Below, piece after piece: positions 12,156 through 23,879 of a stretch of 64,000 nucleotides of DNA. A model generated the notes under the pieces. That model did no database searches and was not told the DNA's origin. It worked only from the letters and a program-made list of their open reading frames with translations. Source of the stretch: Helianthus annuus (taxonomy: Eukaryota > Streptophyta > Magnoliopsida > Asterales > Asteraceae); the NCBI RefSeq assembly GCF_002127325.2, contig NC_035438.2, forward strand, positions 91,879,948 through 91,943,947. The letters are read 5' to 3'. Numbering within the stretch: the stretch's first letter is position 1; every line of letters starts with the position of its first letter. Both the position numbers and the translations under genes were made by a program.

Positions 12156-13248
12156 GGAAATGTGGAACCGTTAGGATCGTTTTATCGAATATCGTGCCTT
12201 GATCTCGTGCGTACATGTGTCCAAGTGGATAAGTTCAGTGAACTTGACCCTTGGCTCTTCATTGGGTGAAAAGGCATCGCCTCTTGATCGAGCGAAAGGC
12301 CAGATTCTGCATTAAATGCAAAATCTTCTGTCAGACATGTTCACACGGCCCGCCTCATGTTTTGGGCAATCCTTACGCGGGCCGCCTGGCCCCTCTGATC
12401 TGCACCACTTGCAGAATTTACACTTTTGGTCCCTGTTGCGTGTTTAAGCTATTTCCAGCCCTTCTAAGACCTGTAAAGCCATCTTTAAGGCCCTAAAATG
12501 ATGCCTAAACATTGTGGACATGAAACATGCCCAAAAATATGTCGGATGTCGGTTCGTTTGGCCGTACGATCGCGATGTTTGCTTAATTACGACGGAATGC
12601 GCATAAGTGTGAAAGACGATCCAAATGACGCGACGAATGGATTTTTCTCATGCCAAACACTAAGGCATAATATAAGGATGCTTACATAAATTTTTGGATG
12701 TCCGGATGTATTCAGAACGTAAGTTATGCGTGAAAGTGCAAACTTATGCACTTTTTGACACTTTTAGTCCCTGAATGATCCAAAAGTTTATTTTAGCATA
12801 CCAAACCCCTCAAAGCCTATTTCTAAGCTATGTAAAGGATATTTATGGTATGTTTAACTTATGGACATGTTCCGGAATGTTCGTTACAGTTCAAATTGGC
12901 ATACTTTCGCAGTTTGTCAAGTTTAGTCCCTATAAGTGAATTAACTTGTTTTTGCTATACCAAAGCCTTCAAAACTTATTTCTAAGTTATGTAAAGGTTA
13001 TTTAAGGTATGTTGAGTATATGTTGATGTTCCGGAGTATTTGTCGCATTAAACTGAGTACGTTTACGCACCAGTTTGCGTATAATGCTCCAGAAAGCAAT
13101 GTAGAGTTTGAAATTGAACAATAATTGATATGTGCAAAACATACACATATTTATATAAGATCCCAAGTATGAAATACAATATTTCATCGGCTTGGTATTT
13201 GTTTGATGGTCGCGGTGACACAGGTGTCACAGTCTCCCCTACTTTAGG

Positions 13249-13267
13249 AAATTTCGTCCCAAAATTT
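13249..13267 (-). other. Element C pre-PPT hairpin and polypurine tract
   Basis: On the - strand AAATTTT - GGGAC - GAAATTT (one G-T pair) precedes a purine tract containing AGTAGGGGAGAC (13232-13243) that abuts the 3' LTR. Confidence 0.55.
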
Positions 13268-13332
13268 ATTCGTAGGAGTCTATTTGTGAATTTGCCAAAT
13301 AACCACCAATGATATGTAAGGCAATATCTTGT

Positions 13333-14340
13333 CATTTCCTTTACGGTCATTCTTCCGAAACGAAAATGAACAGACGGGTCATTTTCAATGGTTGCTTCAT
13401 CAGAATTGGAAATGAAGGATTACACAACGGATACTCATTTCCTCAACGGAAAATCTTCAGAAACGAAAATGAACAAACAGGGTCATCTTCAACGGTTGCT
13501 TCCTCAGAGTTGGAAATGAAGTATTACACAACGGATATTCATTTCCTCAACGGATAATCTTCAGAAACGAAAATGAACAAACGGGGTCATCTTCAACGGT
13601 TGCTTCCTCAGAGTTGGAAATGAAGTATTACACAACGGATATTCATTTCCTCAACGGATAATCTTCAGAAACGAAAATGAACAATCGGGGTCATCTTCAA
13701 CGGTTGCTTCCTCAGAGTTGGAAATGAAGTATTACACAACGGATATTCATTTCCTCAACGGATAATCTTCAGAAACGAAAATGAACTTAACGGAGTCATC
13801 TTCAACGGTTGCTTCCTCAGAGTTGGAAATGAAGGATTACACAACGGATATTCATTTCCTCAACGGATAATCTTCAGAAACGAAAATGAACAAACGGGGT
13901 CATCTTCAACGGTTGCTTCCTCAGAGTTGGAAATGAAGGATTACACAACGGATATTCATTTCCTCAACGGATAATCTTCAGAAACGAAAATGAACAAACG
14001 GGGTCATCTTCAACGGGTATTCTTCAGATTTGGAAATGAAGGATAAACGGATATTCATTTCCTCAATGGATAAATCTTCAGAACGAAAAATGAACAAACG
14101 GGGTCATCTTCAACGGGTATTCTTCAGATTTGGAAATGAAGGATAAACGGATATTCATTTCCTCAACGGATAAATCTTCAGAACGAAAATGAACAAACGG
14201 GGTCATTTTCCTCGACGGGTATTCTTCAGATTTGGAAATGAACGGATATTCATTTCCTCAACGGATATTCTTCAGAAGCGAAAAATGAATAGCTAGTTCA
14301 TTTTTCCTCAACGGATGCTTCATCAGAATTGGAAAATGAA
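13333..14340. repeat. Tandem array of a 104-bp unit in element C interior
   Basis: Steps between successive ATCTTCAGAAACG starts are 104, 104, 104, 105 and 104 bp (13453, 13557, 13661, 13765, 13870, 13974), with shorter and more diverged units at both ends. Each unit is two related halves of about 52 bp. One half contains GGAAATGAA and TTCATTTCC as an inverted repeat, the other GAAAATGA and a diverged partner. It occupies the part of C where pol would end, just before the polypurine tract, and has no open reading frame of note. Confidence 0.9.
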
Positions 14341-15400
14341 TAGGGTTATCTCTAGACACATGACAGAACTTGCTGTGATTTCTGTGCACTAAATTCCATA
14401 ATTATGTATGCATCCATAATTACGTAATCCCTTGCACAGTCCGCACAGTTTGTTTTGTAATGTTTTGGGGAAGGATATCAAACTTGTGACGAGGGTGACT
14501 AGACTTCCATCGGTTCCTTTTAATTAGATCGACAGGGGATCCTCTTGGTTAGGCCACCAAGGAGTCCTTTCAGCTATATCATCACATGATATCCCTAACC
14601 AGATTTTTGGATGAATCTGTTTAGCTAGACCACTCAAGGGGTCTAATTATGAAGTAGTACTTTATAATCCGAGGGACTTAACTATACATAGAAGTCCATT
14701 GAGGATTTTAAGTAATACCTTTGGGTATTCTACGATGAATCTCTTGTACAAGGATATGTAAGATTCTACGAAGATTTGGATAACATAATTTGGATCACAC
14801 AACAATACATAAGGAAACACATAAGCACATAGTCACATAATTGTTTAATTTGATCATAATTTGTTATTAACTTGTTATCGATTGAATACGGATATGGAAA
14901 CCTGTCGACGGATCTCAATGTTCACTGGAATCTATCTGAGAAGATAGAAAGATCTCCCAAAATTCGATTTTTGATTACAAGGAATCACCACATTCGAATG
15001 AAGGTATACAACAATTAAAGACTTACGGGAAATTCCTAGGTACCCTATTAAGGATTTATAGTGGTACCTTGGGTATTCGTCTTGGGTTGTAACCTGCGCC
15101 TTGTACTTCGTTTCCTTAGAATAAACGGGTACTTAGGAATTCCGTGGAAGACGCAAGCGATTATAGAATGGGAGAATTTTGGGGGTAGTTTGTTCTTCAA
15201 GGAATACGGTTCCTTGATTATCGGCATTGCAAGGGATATGTCGTTTATACATGCAACCATCGAAATACATTGCAATGTAAATGAAAGATTTATTTATAAA
15301 CAACGATATCAACTGTTCCTTGGATCTTGACAACAAAAGAAACTTAATACATAAGACATGATTATTTCTAAACGATGTTGTCTTCTAGTCAGTCGGGTGA
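14341..15400. other. Element C interior of unknown origin
   Basis: About 1 kb lies between the tandem array and the gag stop. No protein family was recognised in any frame; overlapping frames on both strands at 15048-15336 look like chance. Degenerate repeats of TTTGGGTATTC-like words occur near 14700-15080. It replaces pol and could be captured host DNA or decayed element sequence. Confidence 0.5.
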
Positions 15401-16507
15401 TCATCCTTGTGCTGGATTTGCATTAGCAAGCTTTGGGCAATTTCCTCGGAAATGACCCATCTCGCCACACTTGAAACAAGAACCTGGTAGGAAACGACCT
15501 TGAGCGGGATTGTTGCCAGCTTTGTTTGGTGCAGCTGCAGCTGGGCAGGTTCTTGTTGTATGGCCTATGAGTCCACAAGTTTGGCATTTGCGGCACTGTA
15601 CATTGGCGTGATGATGGAGGCTACATTGGTTGCACAAGGGTGCAGTTCCATTGTATGGTTTTCTAGCAGGGGGTTGAGCTGGTTGGTTGGGGACGGCTTG
15701 ACCATTGTGAGCGACCACGGCGAAGTTCTGAGAAGCCTTTCGCTTCCTTGACTTCTTAGGAGATTCAGTCTGTTCATCCATGGTCTTTGATTCCTCGATT
15801 GGGTTCGATTCCCCGGCCGATTTCTTGTCACCTTTTTGAAAAAGTTTATGCTTTCTGATCTGCGATTCAGTCAAGGTTGCAGATAGCTCAATGGCCTGAC
15901 GGAGTGTGGTAGGGTTGCTACCAGTGACAATGTCTTGTACCGAGTCAGGCAGGCCGTCGATGTACCTTTCGATAGCCTTGTCGAGTGGGGCGACCATAGT
16001 CGGGCAAAGTAGACTCAACTCCTCAAACCTATCAGTATATGCCCTGTGTTCGGCACTATCTTGTTTCAAATCATCAAACTCCTTCTCCAACGCTCGTTGT
16101 TCATGACGAGGACAAAACTCTCTCATCATAAGAGCTCTCAGTTCAGCCCATGTTTGTGCTAGAGCAACATCTGCACCACGGTCTCTCATTACCCCGTTCC
16201 ACCATGTAAGAGCCCTCTTCTGAAACACACTCGAAGAAAACTCGACCTTGCGATTTTCCGGACACTGCACGTGGCGAAAGGTATTCTCGATGCTCTCGAA
16301 CCATTGGAGAAGCCCAGTTGCTCCCTCAGAACCACTAAACTTGAGTGGTTTAGCCGAGTTAAAGTTCTTGAAATTGCATGTGCCATTGTTGTTGTTGTTG
16401 GCTTGGTTCCATTGAGCAAAGAGATTTGGGAATTGAGCAGCCATCTGCTGCGCAATAATTTCTGCCAGCTTGGCAGTTGCTATCTGGTGTTCGCGTCGAG
16501 GAGGCAT
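15401..16507 (-). CDS. Gag polyprotein of element C (intact)
   Basis: Start ATG at 16507 (MPPRRE..., the same start as element B gag); 368 codons to the stop at 15401-15403. The frame stays open upstream to 16576, but the shared start favours 16507. The N-terminal half is the retrotransposon capsid domain (GLLQWFES, LTWWNGVMRDRG, FCPRHEQRALEKEF, YIDGLP). A lysine-rich linker (SPKKSRKRK) is followed by two complete CX2CX4HX4C zinc knuckles near the C-terminus (CQTCGLIGHTTRTC and CFKCGEMGHFRGNC). The protein would form the particle and bind element RNA. It ends at NPAQG, shortly before the place where element B runs on into protease, so the loss of pol is clean. It is the only undamaged coding frame of an element in this window. 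Confidence 0.92.
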   Translation of the reverse strand: MPPRREHQIATAKLAEIIAQQMAAQFPNLFAQWNQANNNNNGTCNFKNFNSAKPLKFSGSEGATGLLQWFESIENTFRHVQCPENRKVEFSSSVFQKRALTWWNGVMRDRGADVALAQTWAELRALMMREFCPRHEQRALEKEFDDLKQDSAEHRAYTDRFEELSLLCPTMVAPLDKAIERYIDGLPDSVQDIVTGSNPTTLRQAIELSATLTESQIRKHKLFQKGDKKSAGESNPIEESKTMDEQTESPKKSRKRKASQNFAVVAHNGQAVPNQPAQPPARKPYNGTAPLCNQCSLHHHANVQCRKCQTCGLIGHTTRTCPAAAAPNKAGNNPAQGRFLPGSCFKCGEMGHFRGNCPKLANANPAQG

Positions 16508-17121
16508 TCTAAAAGAGGAAAACATGAAAGGAAACAAATAAAATGGTATTGGGTAAGAATAGGAGGTTACAATCACTGACCATAATCACGGTTGATGGTC
16601 ACTTGTTTGAATCATGAAGCAAACAAACAACACCAGGGCTGAATCAAAGCAAATAGATCCTCATAGTGTATCGCGAAGACATGCTCGCCTATAAGTGAAC
16701 ACTCACCCCAAGAGTTCCCAGGTAAGAGTGACTGGTCCGATTATGCGGATTTGTACGAACACTCTAACCTTAGACAGAAAACCCAGGGTACAGGCATTCA
16801 CCCTTCCAGTTCGCACGTGTTCACACTATTTAGGACCCAAAACCTTGACGGGAGTTTTGAAAATTCAAAGGGATTCAAAACCTTATAACAAAGGGTTCAA
16901 AACCTTACAATAGAGGGTTCAAAACCTAGTAATCAATCATCCTAGAACAGATGATTAGCTTTCAAGGCGGTTTTGAAATTTATGTTCTTGTTGTGGTCGT
17001 CGCCTAAGGGTAGGTGACGGTATTGTTTTGTGACTAAACGCAAGTAAACTCGCGTTAGGTTCCTAGGAAGGTTATAGACTAGGTCAAAGCATTACTAATA
17101 ACCTAATTCCCTATAACCATT
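16508..17121 (-). other. Element C 5' leader
   Basis: Non-coding sequence between primer-binding site and gag start. It shares a block with the leader of B and contains the inverted repeat CTATAACC (17111-17118) / GGTTATAG (17070-17077). A short repeat GGGTTCAAAACCTTA-like occurs three times around 16870-16930. Confidence 0.7.
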
Positions 17122-17134
17122 GGCTCTGATACCA
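17122..17134 (-). other. Primer-binding site, element C
   Basis: TGGTATCAGAGCC on the - strand, complementary to initiator tRNA-Met, seven bases from the end of the 5' LTR at 17142. Confidence 0.92.
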
Positions 17135-17141
17135 TCTTTTC

Positions 17142-20100
17142 TGTCACACCCCGACCACGTAGAACATACAAAACGTGGCGGAAACGTCGGGGAGTGTTGT
17201 AACAGAATCAATTGTTTCAAATCCATGGCAAATGAAGTTTCGTTTTATAAATCAAACATGAAAGTTTACATTGTCTGAACAAGAATCAAAGTGTACATAA
17301 CATGAATTAACTAGTTCTTGTCTCGTTTTAAGTCACTAAGGCACAGGTCCGCCTAAGTATGTCTTGATAAGTCCTATGCATCATCTCCTGAAAACACATG
17401 TGAAAATAGGTACGTCAGCATAAAAATGCCTGTGAGATACATTGGTTTTGTGAAAACGGAATTCATGACTTGAGTTGGAGAAAATGTTTAGTCATGAACC
17501 TCGTATTTTGCTTTGTCTTGTAAATCATTTGAAAAACGGTAAGATCAAATGATATGTATAAATAAGAGAACAATGCCTGGTTAACTGAATGACCATGTAA
17601 AAAGAGTTTGTATAAGATCTGTTGTTTGTAAATCAATGTCTTGTGAAAAGCGTGTTATTTGTATAAAATGTTCTATGTCTCAAATTGAAATGATTCAAAT
17701 AACGCTACGATATGTAATACCATACAAACACTTATATATAGGAAGTACCAGCGGCGTATCCACCATGCTTGTATCATATTACACACGCCTCGTTATTTAA
17801 TCACTTACTCAAACCAAACCATCAAGATGAAATGTTTAACAACGGTAGAAATGTTCATGTATAGTCAAATGGTTACAACGGTTCAAAATGTAGTATAATG
17901 TGTTCATATGCTGGATGAGCATATGCAACAGAAATGCAATGTGAAACAATGTACTACGTATGCACACAATGGGCGTACGTAGCATGAAATGTATTGTAGA
18001 GTACAACGGTTCAAAATGTAGTGTAATGTGTTCATATGCTGGATGAGCATATGCAACAGTAATGCAATGTGCAACAATGTACTAAGTATGCACACAATGG
18101 GCATACATAGCATGTAATGTATAACAATGTACTAAGTACGCACACAATGGGCATACATAGCATGAAAATGTAATGTAAAGTGTTGTGCTAAGTATGCACA
18201 CGATGGACATACATAGCATAAACACAATGAAATCATGTACTATATATGTACTATCGAACATAGTAAGTATATGATGTGAAAACAGGAAAGCATGAAAGTA
18301 ACAGATAGGCACATGTGTTTCACCCCAAAACAGTTTGGAAAACAGTAAAAAAAAGGGGTTCAATGTACTCGCCTGAGATTGCTTTGGAGTTCTTGTATAA
18401 TAACCAGATAATGCTAAAGATCACGGGATATCAAACGGCACCTAATAGGTAGCTATGTTAATATACCGGACCAAATCGGAAGGATCGGACAGTACGCGGG
18501 TTCGAAAACCAAACGAGTATGGAGACTCGTGTAATATGGTTTAACAAAGCCTACATACTAAAATGAAACTTAACCTAAGTGCTTACGGTCCATCACGACC
18601 CGTTTAGGTAGCTTATGCTACCTTACGCGTCGTTCGCGTAGAACGCGTCTGGAACGCCTAACATCGTGACCACAAGGCATAACCTCGGAAGGTTATAGCT
18701 ATGGTCACCTAATGTGTTTGGTCAGGTCCTAATGACCGACCAAATGGGTCGGGTTCGAAAGTATAAGCGATGGTTTAGATCGCTTACCTTACGACCCTAT
18801 ATAAGCAATAAACTAAAAGTGACGAGCTAAGCATGTTAGAACATGCTTAACTAAGTTTAGAAACAGGTTTGACATCAAAACAAACGGCTTTGATGCCCAC
18901 GAGTAGTTTGGTTACAAAATATGCAAGAATGCACATTTTGGCCGAAACCACGGCTCGTCACCGAGCCTAGATAACGTGGTGATCAGTAGGTATGGTCACT
19001 ATGGACCATAACCATCGTGATCACGCTCACGTAATGAAGTTCCATGAACTTCGCATTGACCATAAGCTGGTCAATGCAGAAAGTCAACAAAACGTTGACT
19101 TTCGGACTCGAAAAGCGAATAAAAGAGCGAAAGAAGACTTACGGAGGGTCCCCGAGTGCTAATCAAGACCAAATAGCTCAGGTATGAAACAATGGTTTCA
19201 ACTTAGAGCTCTAAGATCTGATTTTTGAGATTCTTACACTAAGGGGGGGGGGTATTTATAGGAAATGTGGAACCGTTAGGATCGTTTTATCGAATATCGT
19301 GCCTTGATCTTGTGCGTACATGTGTCCAAGTGGATAAGTTCAGTGAACTTGACCCTTGGCTCTTCATTGGGTGAAAAGGCATCGCCTCTTGATCGAGCGA
19401 AAGGCCAGATTCTGCATTAAATGCAAAATCTTCTGTCAGACATGTTCACGTGGCCCGCCTCATGTTTTGGGCAATCCTTACGCGGGCCGCCTGGCCCCTC
19501 TGATCTGCACCACTTGCAGAATTTACACTTTTGGTCCCTGTTGCGTGTTTAAGCTATTTCCAGCGCTTCTAAGACCTGTAAAGCCATCTTTAAGGCCCTA
19601 AAATGATGCCTAAACATTGTGGACATGAAACATGCCCAAAAATATGTCGGATGTCGGTTCGTTTGGCCGTACGATCGCGATGTTCGCTTAATTACGACGG
19701 AATGCGCATAAGTGTGAAAGACGATCCAAATGACGCGACGAATGGATTTTTCTCATGCCAAACACTAAGGCATAATATAAGGATGCTTACATAAATTTTT
19801 GGATGTCCGGATGTATTCAGAACGTAAGTTATGCGCGAAAGTGCAAACTTATGCACTTTTTGACACTTTTAGTCCCTGAATGATCCAAAAGTTTATTTTA
19901 GCATACCAAACCCCTCAAAGCCTATTTCTAAGCTATGTAAAGGATATTTATGGTATGTTTAACTTATGGACATGTTCCGGAATGTTCGTTACAGTTCAAA
20001 TTGGCATACTTTCGCAGTTTGTCAAGTTTAGTCCCTGTAAGTGAATTAACTTGTTTTTGCTATACCAAAGCCTTCAAAACTTATTTCTAAGTTATGTAAA

Positions 20101-20336
20101 GGTTATTTAAGGTATGTTGAGTATATGTTGATGTTCCGGAGTATTTGTCGCATTAAACTGAGTACGTTTACGCACCAGTTTGCGTATAATGCTCCAGAAA
20201 GCAATGTAGAGTTTGAAATTGAACAATAATTGATATGTGCAAAACATACACATATTTATATAAGATCCCAAGTATGAAATACAATATTTCATCGGCTTGG
20301 TATTTGTTTGATGGTCGCGGTGACACAGGTGTCACA
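17142..20336 (-). repeat. Element C 5' LTR
   Basis: Almost identical to 10040-13231. Differences seen include an A-to-G change that turns the putative intron donor GTGAGT into GCGAGT (18367-18372), a longer G run next to the TATA box (10 against 7) and about a dozen other substitutions. Putative intron at 17388-18372; TATA at 19253-19260. Confidence 0.93.
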
Positions 20337-20341
20337 GATAG

Positions 20342-23051
20342 AATTATTGTTTCAACAACCATGGCAATTTAAAGTTATGTATTATTAAAATTAAGGTTAC
20401 ATTGTCTTTGAGTTCAACTAAAACTACATAATAACTGTCTTTTAAGTCACTAAGGCCCGAGTCCGCCTAAGTGAAGCACAAGCACCATCATGCATTAGCA
20501 CCTGAAACACATGTAAAAAATAGGTACGTCAGCATAAAAATGCCTGTGAGATACATAGGTTTTGTTTATGCAGATTCATGACTTGTATTTGAAAGAAGTG
20601 TTTAATAAAGTGTAGTTATGAATCTAATAAAATGTTTTCCTTTGTAAAACCATGTGAAAATCAATGAAAATCAAATGATGATGAAATGATAATGTATGGT
20701 TAAATAAATAACCAAGTAGAAGTGAATTTGTATAAAATATGTAATTTGTAAAACAATGTCATGTTTATGTATGAAATGTTTCATGTCTTGCCCAAGTGGT
20801 TTATATAACGCAACGATGTATAATACGATAAAAGCACTTATATATAGGAAGTACCAGCGGCGTATCCACCATGCTTTTATCATATAACATATAGCCCCGT
20901 TACATAAGTCACTTATCAATAACTAACCGAAATGTCATGTTCAAAGTCAAAATGTTCATGTATAAACCATGTATAATGTCATGTGTAATATGTATCATGT
21001 ATAACCAATGAAATGCATAGCAAGTAGGAAATCGTCTACTTAACTATGTAATGATGTCAAATGCGAAAACAAATGTCATGTATGGTGAATAACTAGAAGT
21101 TACTCAACCCCATAGAAAATGTACAAAAAAATGTTTTTGAATAAACCTAAGTTTAAATCAAATGTTATGCTTTGCAGAAAAACAATGCTTTATGATTACA
21201 AACATTTATGCAGTAATGTTAATCGCATACATTCAAGCCTTGCGACTGTGGCGACAAACCCTTAAATGAATTAAAGGTTTATCTAAAGTTATGTAGTCGG
21301 ATTATGTCATTCCCAACTTCCGAACAAACCTAGGAAGTCGGAAACGGGAGTTGTCAATTCCTATGGTACCATTACATAAGTCCGAGCGGCGTGATCAATG
21401 TTAATGAATGTATTATTGTCCCGATTTAACATACCAAATGTCATAACCAATGTAGCATGTGAAAACCATGTACTAGGAATGCTAACTAAACTAAAAGTGT
21501 CGAGTTAGACATGTCAAAACATGTCTAACCTACTGATTTGGTATCAAAACAAAGTGTTTTGATACCCTAAAGTAGTTCCGTTGCAAAATGCGTGCTAAAA
21601 CGCATTTTGACCGAAACTTTGACTCGACACTACAACTAGCTAACGTGGTAATCAGCGGCTATAATCCCGAAGGATTATAACCATCGTGATTAGAATCACG
21701 TTTCAAAGTTCAATTGAACTTTGACTTGACCAATTGATGGTCAAAACCGAAAGTCAAACTGTTGGCCAAACGTTTGACTTTCTGCACTACATAAGGAAAA
21801 AGCAATAAAAAGAATGAAAGAAGCTCACTTAGGGTCCTTGCTATCTTTTCAACAAAGAAGACAAAGTCCCAATTCAGCTTAGAGAGCTTCCAAGCAGATG
21901 TAGAGGAGAAGAAATGAGAATGAGCAGAGAATGAAGTGAATTGGATGGCTATTTATACTTGTGGTGATGCACTAGGATCATCACAAGTGTTTTGTTTAGC
22001 CATTAAGCAATGAAATCTGGCCATACAAGTGTTAGGGACAACTGGTATTACTTGGAGAGCACATAAACTTGCCCATCACACAAGGAATTTACACTAACAG
22101 CCCCTGAAGTTGCAACAGAATGCTAAAATTGAGTTTCTGGTCGCTGGGCTACTCAGGCGCCTCGCGTAAGAGTTGGGGGTGGGCTTACGCGCCCCGCCTG
22201 AGCTCCCCAGATCAGCAACTTTGAAAATTTACAGTTTAGGTCCCTGCATGCAATCGAGTCCATTTCAGGCCTTTTTGACCCCCGTTAAGCCATTTTCAAG
22301 GCTCTACAAGGTCAACGAAGTTTAGAGGACTCAAAATATGCTTGGAACACTCTCGGATGTCGGCTCGTTTGGGCGTACGGTCGCGTTGTTCGTTAAATTA
22401 CGACGAAACTCAAACGGACGTAAAAACGAACCAAATTAAGCGACGAATGGAATTTTTGCATGCCGATCACTAAAATATAAATATTTTAGTGTGTACAAAA
22501 ATTTTAGATGTCCAGATGTGTCCAGAACGTAAGATATGCGCGAAAATGCAAACTTACGCCGTTTTTGACACTTTTAGTCCCTGTAAGATCATGTAAGCAT
22601 GTTTTCGCACACCGAACCTACCAAAGCTTATTTCTAAGCCATGTTTAGGTTATATATGGTATGTTTAACTTATGATCAAGTTCCGGACTGTACGTTGCCT
22701 TATGAAATGGCAGACTTTTGCAAATTGACGCAAATAGTCCCTGAGAGCGAATAAACTTGTTTTTGCCATACCAAAGCCTTTAAAACTTATTTCTAAGTTA
22801 TGTAAAGGTTATTTAAGGTATGTTAAGTTTATGATGATGTCCCGGAGTGTTTGTTGCATTAAACTGATCGTGATTACGCATCAGTTTGCGTATAACTCTC
22901 CAGAAAGCGATATAGAGTTCAGAATCGAACAAAAATCAACATGGGCACAAAACCAAACATAAATGACAAATATTGGGATCAAAACGCAATGTTTTATTAA
23001 TATTGTATTGTTCAGAGTTTGTAAAATGATAACACAAGCACAGATGTCACA
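20342..23051 (-). repeat. Element B 5' LTR, second part
   Basis: Continues the LTR interrupted at 10039 and ends at GATGTCACA before the GCAAA duplication. Compared with the 3' LTR it lacks about 930 bp (the part matching roughly 2382-3315), joined at about 21484 at a short CTAA homology. TATA box at 21949-21957 (- strand). The deletion removes the putative intron donor. Confidence 0.9.
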
Positions 23052-23107
23052 GCAAACCCCTTTGAGCCCCACTCGAAACCCTTGTAGGGTGCACCACCCA
23101 AACCAAG

Positions 23108-23115
23108 TATAAAAA
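23108..23115 (+). promoter_or_regulatory. TATA box, element A LTR
   Basis: TATAAAAA followed about 30 bp later by a pyrimidine-rich stretch, a typical LTR core promoter. Element B inserted only about 50 bp upstream of it. Confidence 0.65.
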
Positions 23116-23879
23116 CCCATCACCCATCTTTCCCCTACACTCTCACATATCACCCTACACACTCTCTCCCTCACTAAAACCCTAGAACCCCAAACCTCCT
23201 CTCCTTTCTCTCGGACTAAACCGGTGACAACAAGGACCCTCGGTTCAAGCTCGGAATCATTATTCGGAAGCTCACTTATCGACCCTTCATACCCTCACAC
23301 TTCGAGTCTCTACTGGTTAGTGTTCTAATGTGTACTAGGTGTTATATGTGTACTAGATGTCATGTGTGCTTGATGGATGAAATATATGCTTAGCCTCTTT
23401 TGCATGATCTTGATTGATTTAGTGAGTAAAAACCATGAAATACATGAAGATTGTTGTTTATCTATGATGTAGATGCTTGATTCTAGATAAAGTTATGGTT
23501 AGGAAGAATAGAGTGATTTATTATCATGCTAACTTTACATATGAATAAGTAGAAAAATGTATGAATATGGTGCTATTATGTTCTCGGTTGTGTGTGTGAA
23601 TGATGATGATTGATAGTACATTAAACTAGGTGTATTATGCTAGCATAAATCGGTTTAAATGAACATGTTGGTTTAGGATGAAAACCCTAATGATGAACTA
23701 GATGAATATGTGTTGAATATGATATGAAGATTTGAATTTGTGTGTTTTGATCCATTTTGAATGAAGTTTAGACAAGAAAACATGTTTGTGCATTTTCATT
23801 GGATAGTACATGGGAGCATGACATGGGAATTCTATTGGATAGTACGACTTATGCAGACATGCAGGAAACAGCAGGGGGT

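Larger units (their letters stand above)
10040..13231 (-). repeat. Element C 3' LTR
   Basis: The LTR runs from TGTCACACCCCGACC to GGTGTCACA. It contains a minus-strand TATA box (12148-12155), a putative intron (11270 down to 10286), the conserved stem-loop at 10609-10681 and tandem repeats at about 10800-11125. Short open frames at 12251-12689 and 10802-11270 occur in both LTRs, but only because the LTRs are copies of each other; nothing indicates a protein. Confidence 0.93.
10040..20336 (-). mobile_element. Element C: young gag-only LTR retrotransposon (TR-GAG-like), - strand
   Basis: C has two LTRs of 3,192 and 3,195 bp and a 3,910-bp interior with one intact gag frame and no protease, reverse transcriptase, RNase H or integrase. 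By hand count the LTRs differ by about 13 substitutions and one G-run length change (7 against 10 G), roughly 0.4 percent. It is therefore the youngest insertion here. Leader, primer-binding site and gag resemble element B, suggesting a non-autonomous derivative of a B-like element. It would need pol proteins from a related element. Confidence 0.93.
1177..23051 (-). mobile_element. Element B: complete but defective Ty3/gypsy element, - strand
   Basis: Both ends (TGTCACACC... and ...TGTCACA on the + strand) are flanked by GCAAA. Read on the - strand the order is 5' LTR (right side, split by element C), primer-binding site at 9954-9966, gag-pol (9387 down to 4914), polypurine tract near 4880-4896 and 3' LTR (4879 down to 1177). 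Without C and its duplication the element is about 11.6 kb. The 5' LTR has lost about 930 bp relative to the 3' LTR. The two LTRs show scattered substitutions, so B is older than C, as nesting requires. Confidence 0.92.

Noticed and set aside
12251..12689. Two open frames (81 and 63 codons) in the C LTR, repeated at 19356-19794
   Set aside because: They recur only because the two LTRs are copies; no motif, no family likeness, and they lie antisense to the element's transcription.
13333..14340. Regular repeats resembling a CRISPR array
   Set aside because: Units are contiguous 104-bp tandem copies without unique spacers, and the context is a plant retrotransposon.
15048..15336. Overlapping 67-89-codon frames on both strands in the C interior
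   Set aside because: No recognisable domain; both strands open at once is typical of chance in low-stop sequence. Kept only as part of the unknown region.
23057..23230. Possible host gene promoter (TATA plus pyrimidine-rich leader)
   Set aside because: Joins base for base with 941-1176 once element B is removed; it is the core promoter of the A LTR.
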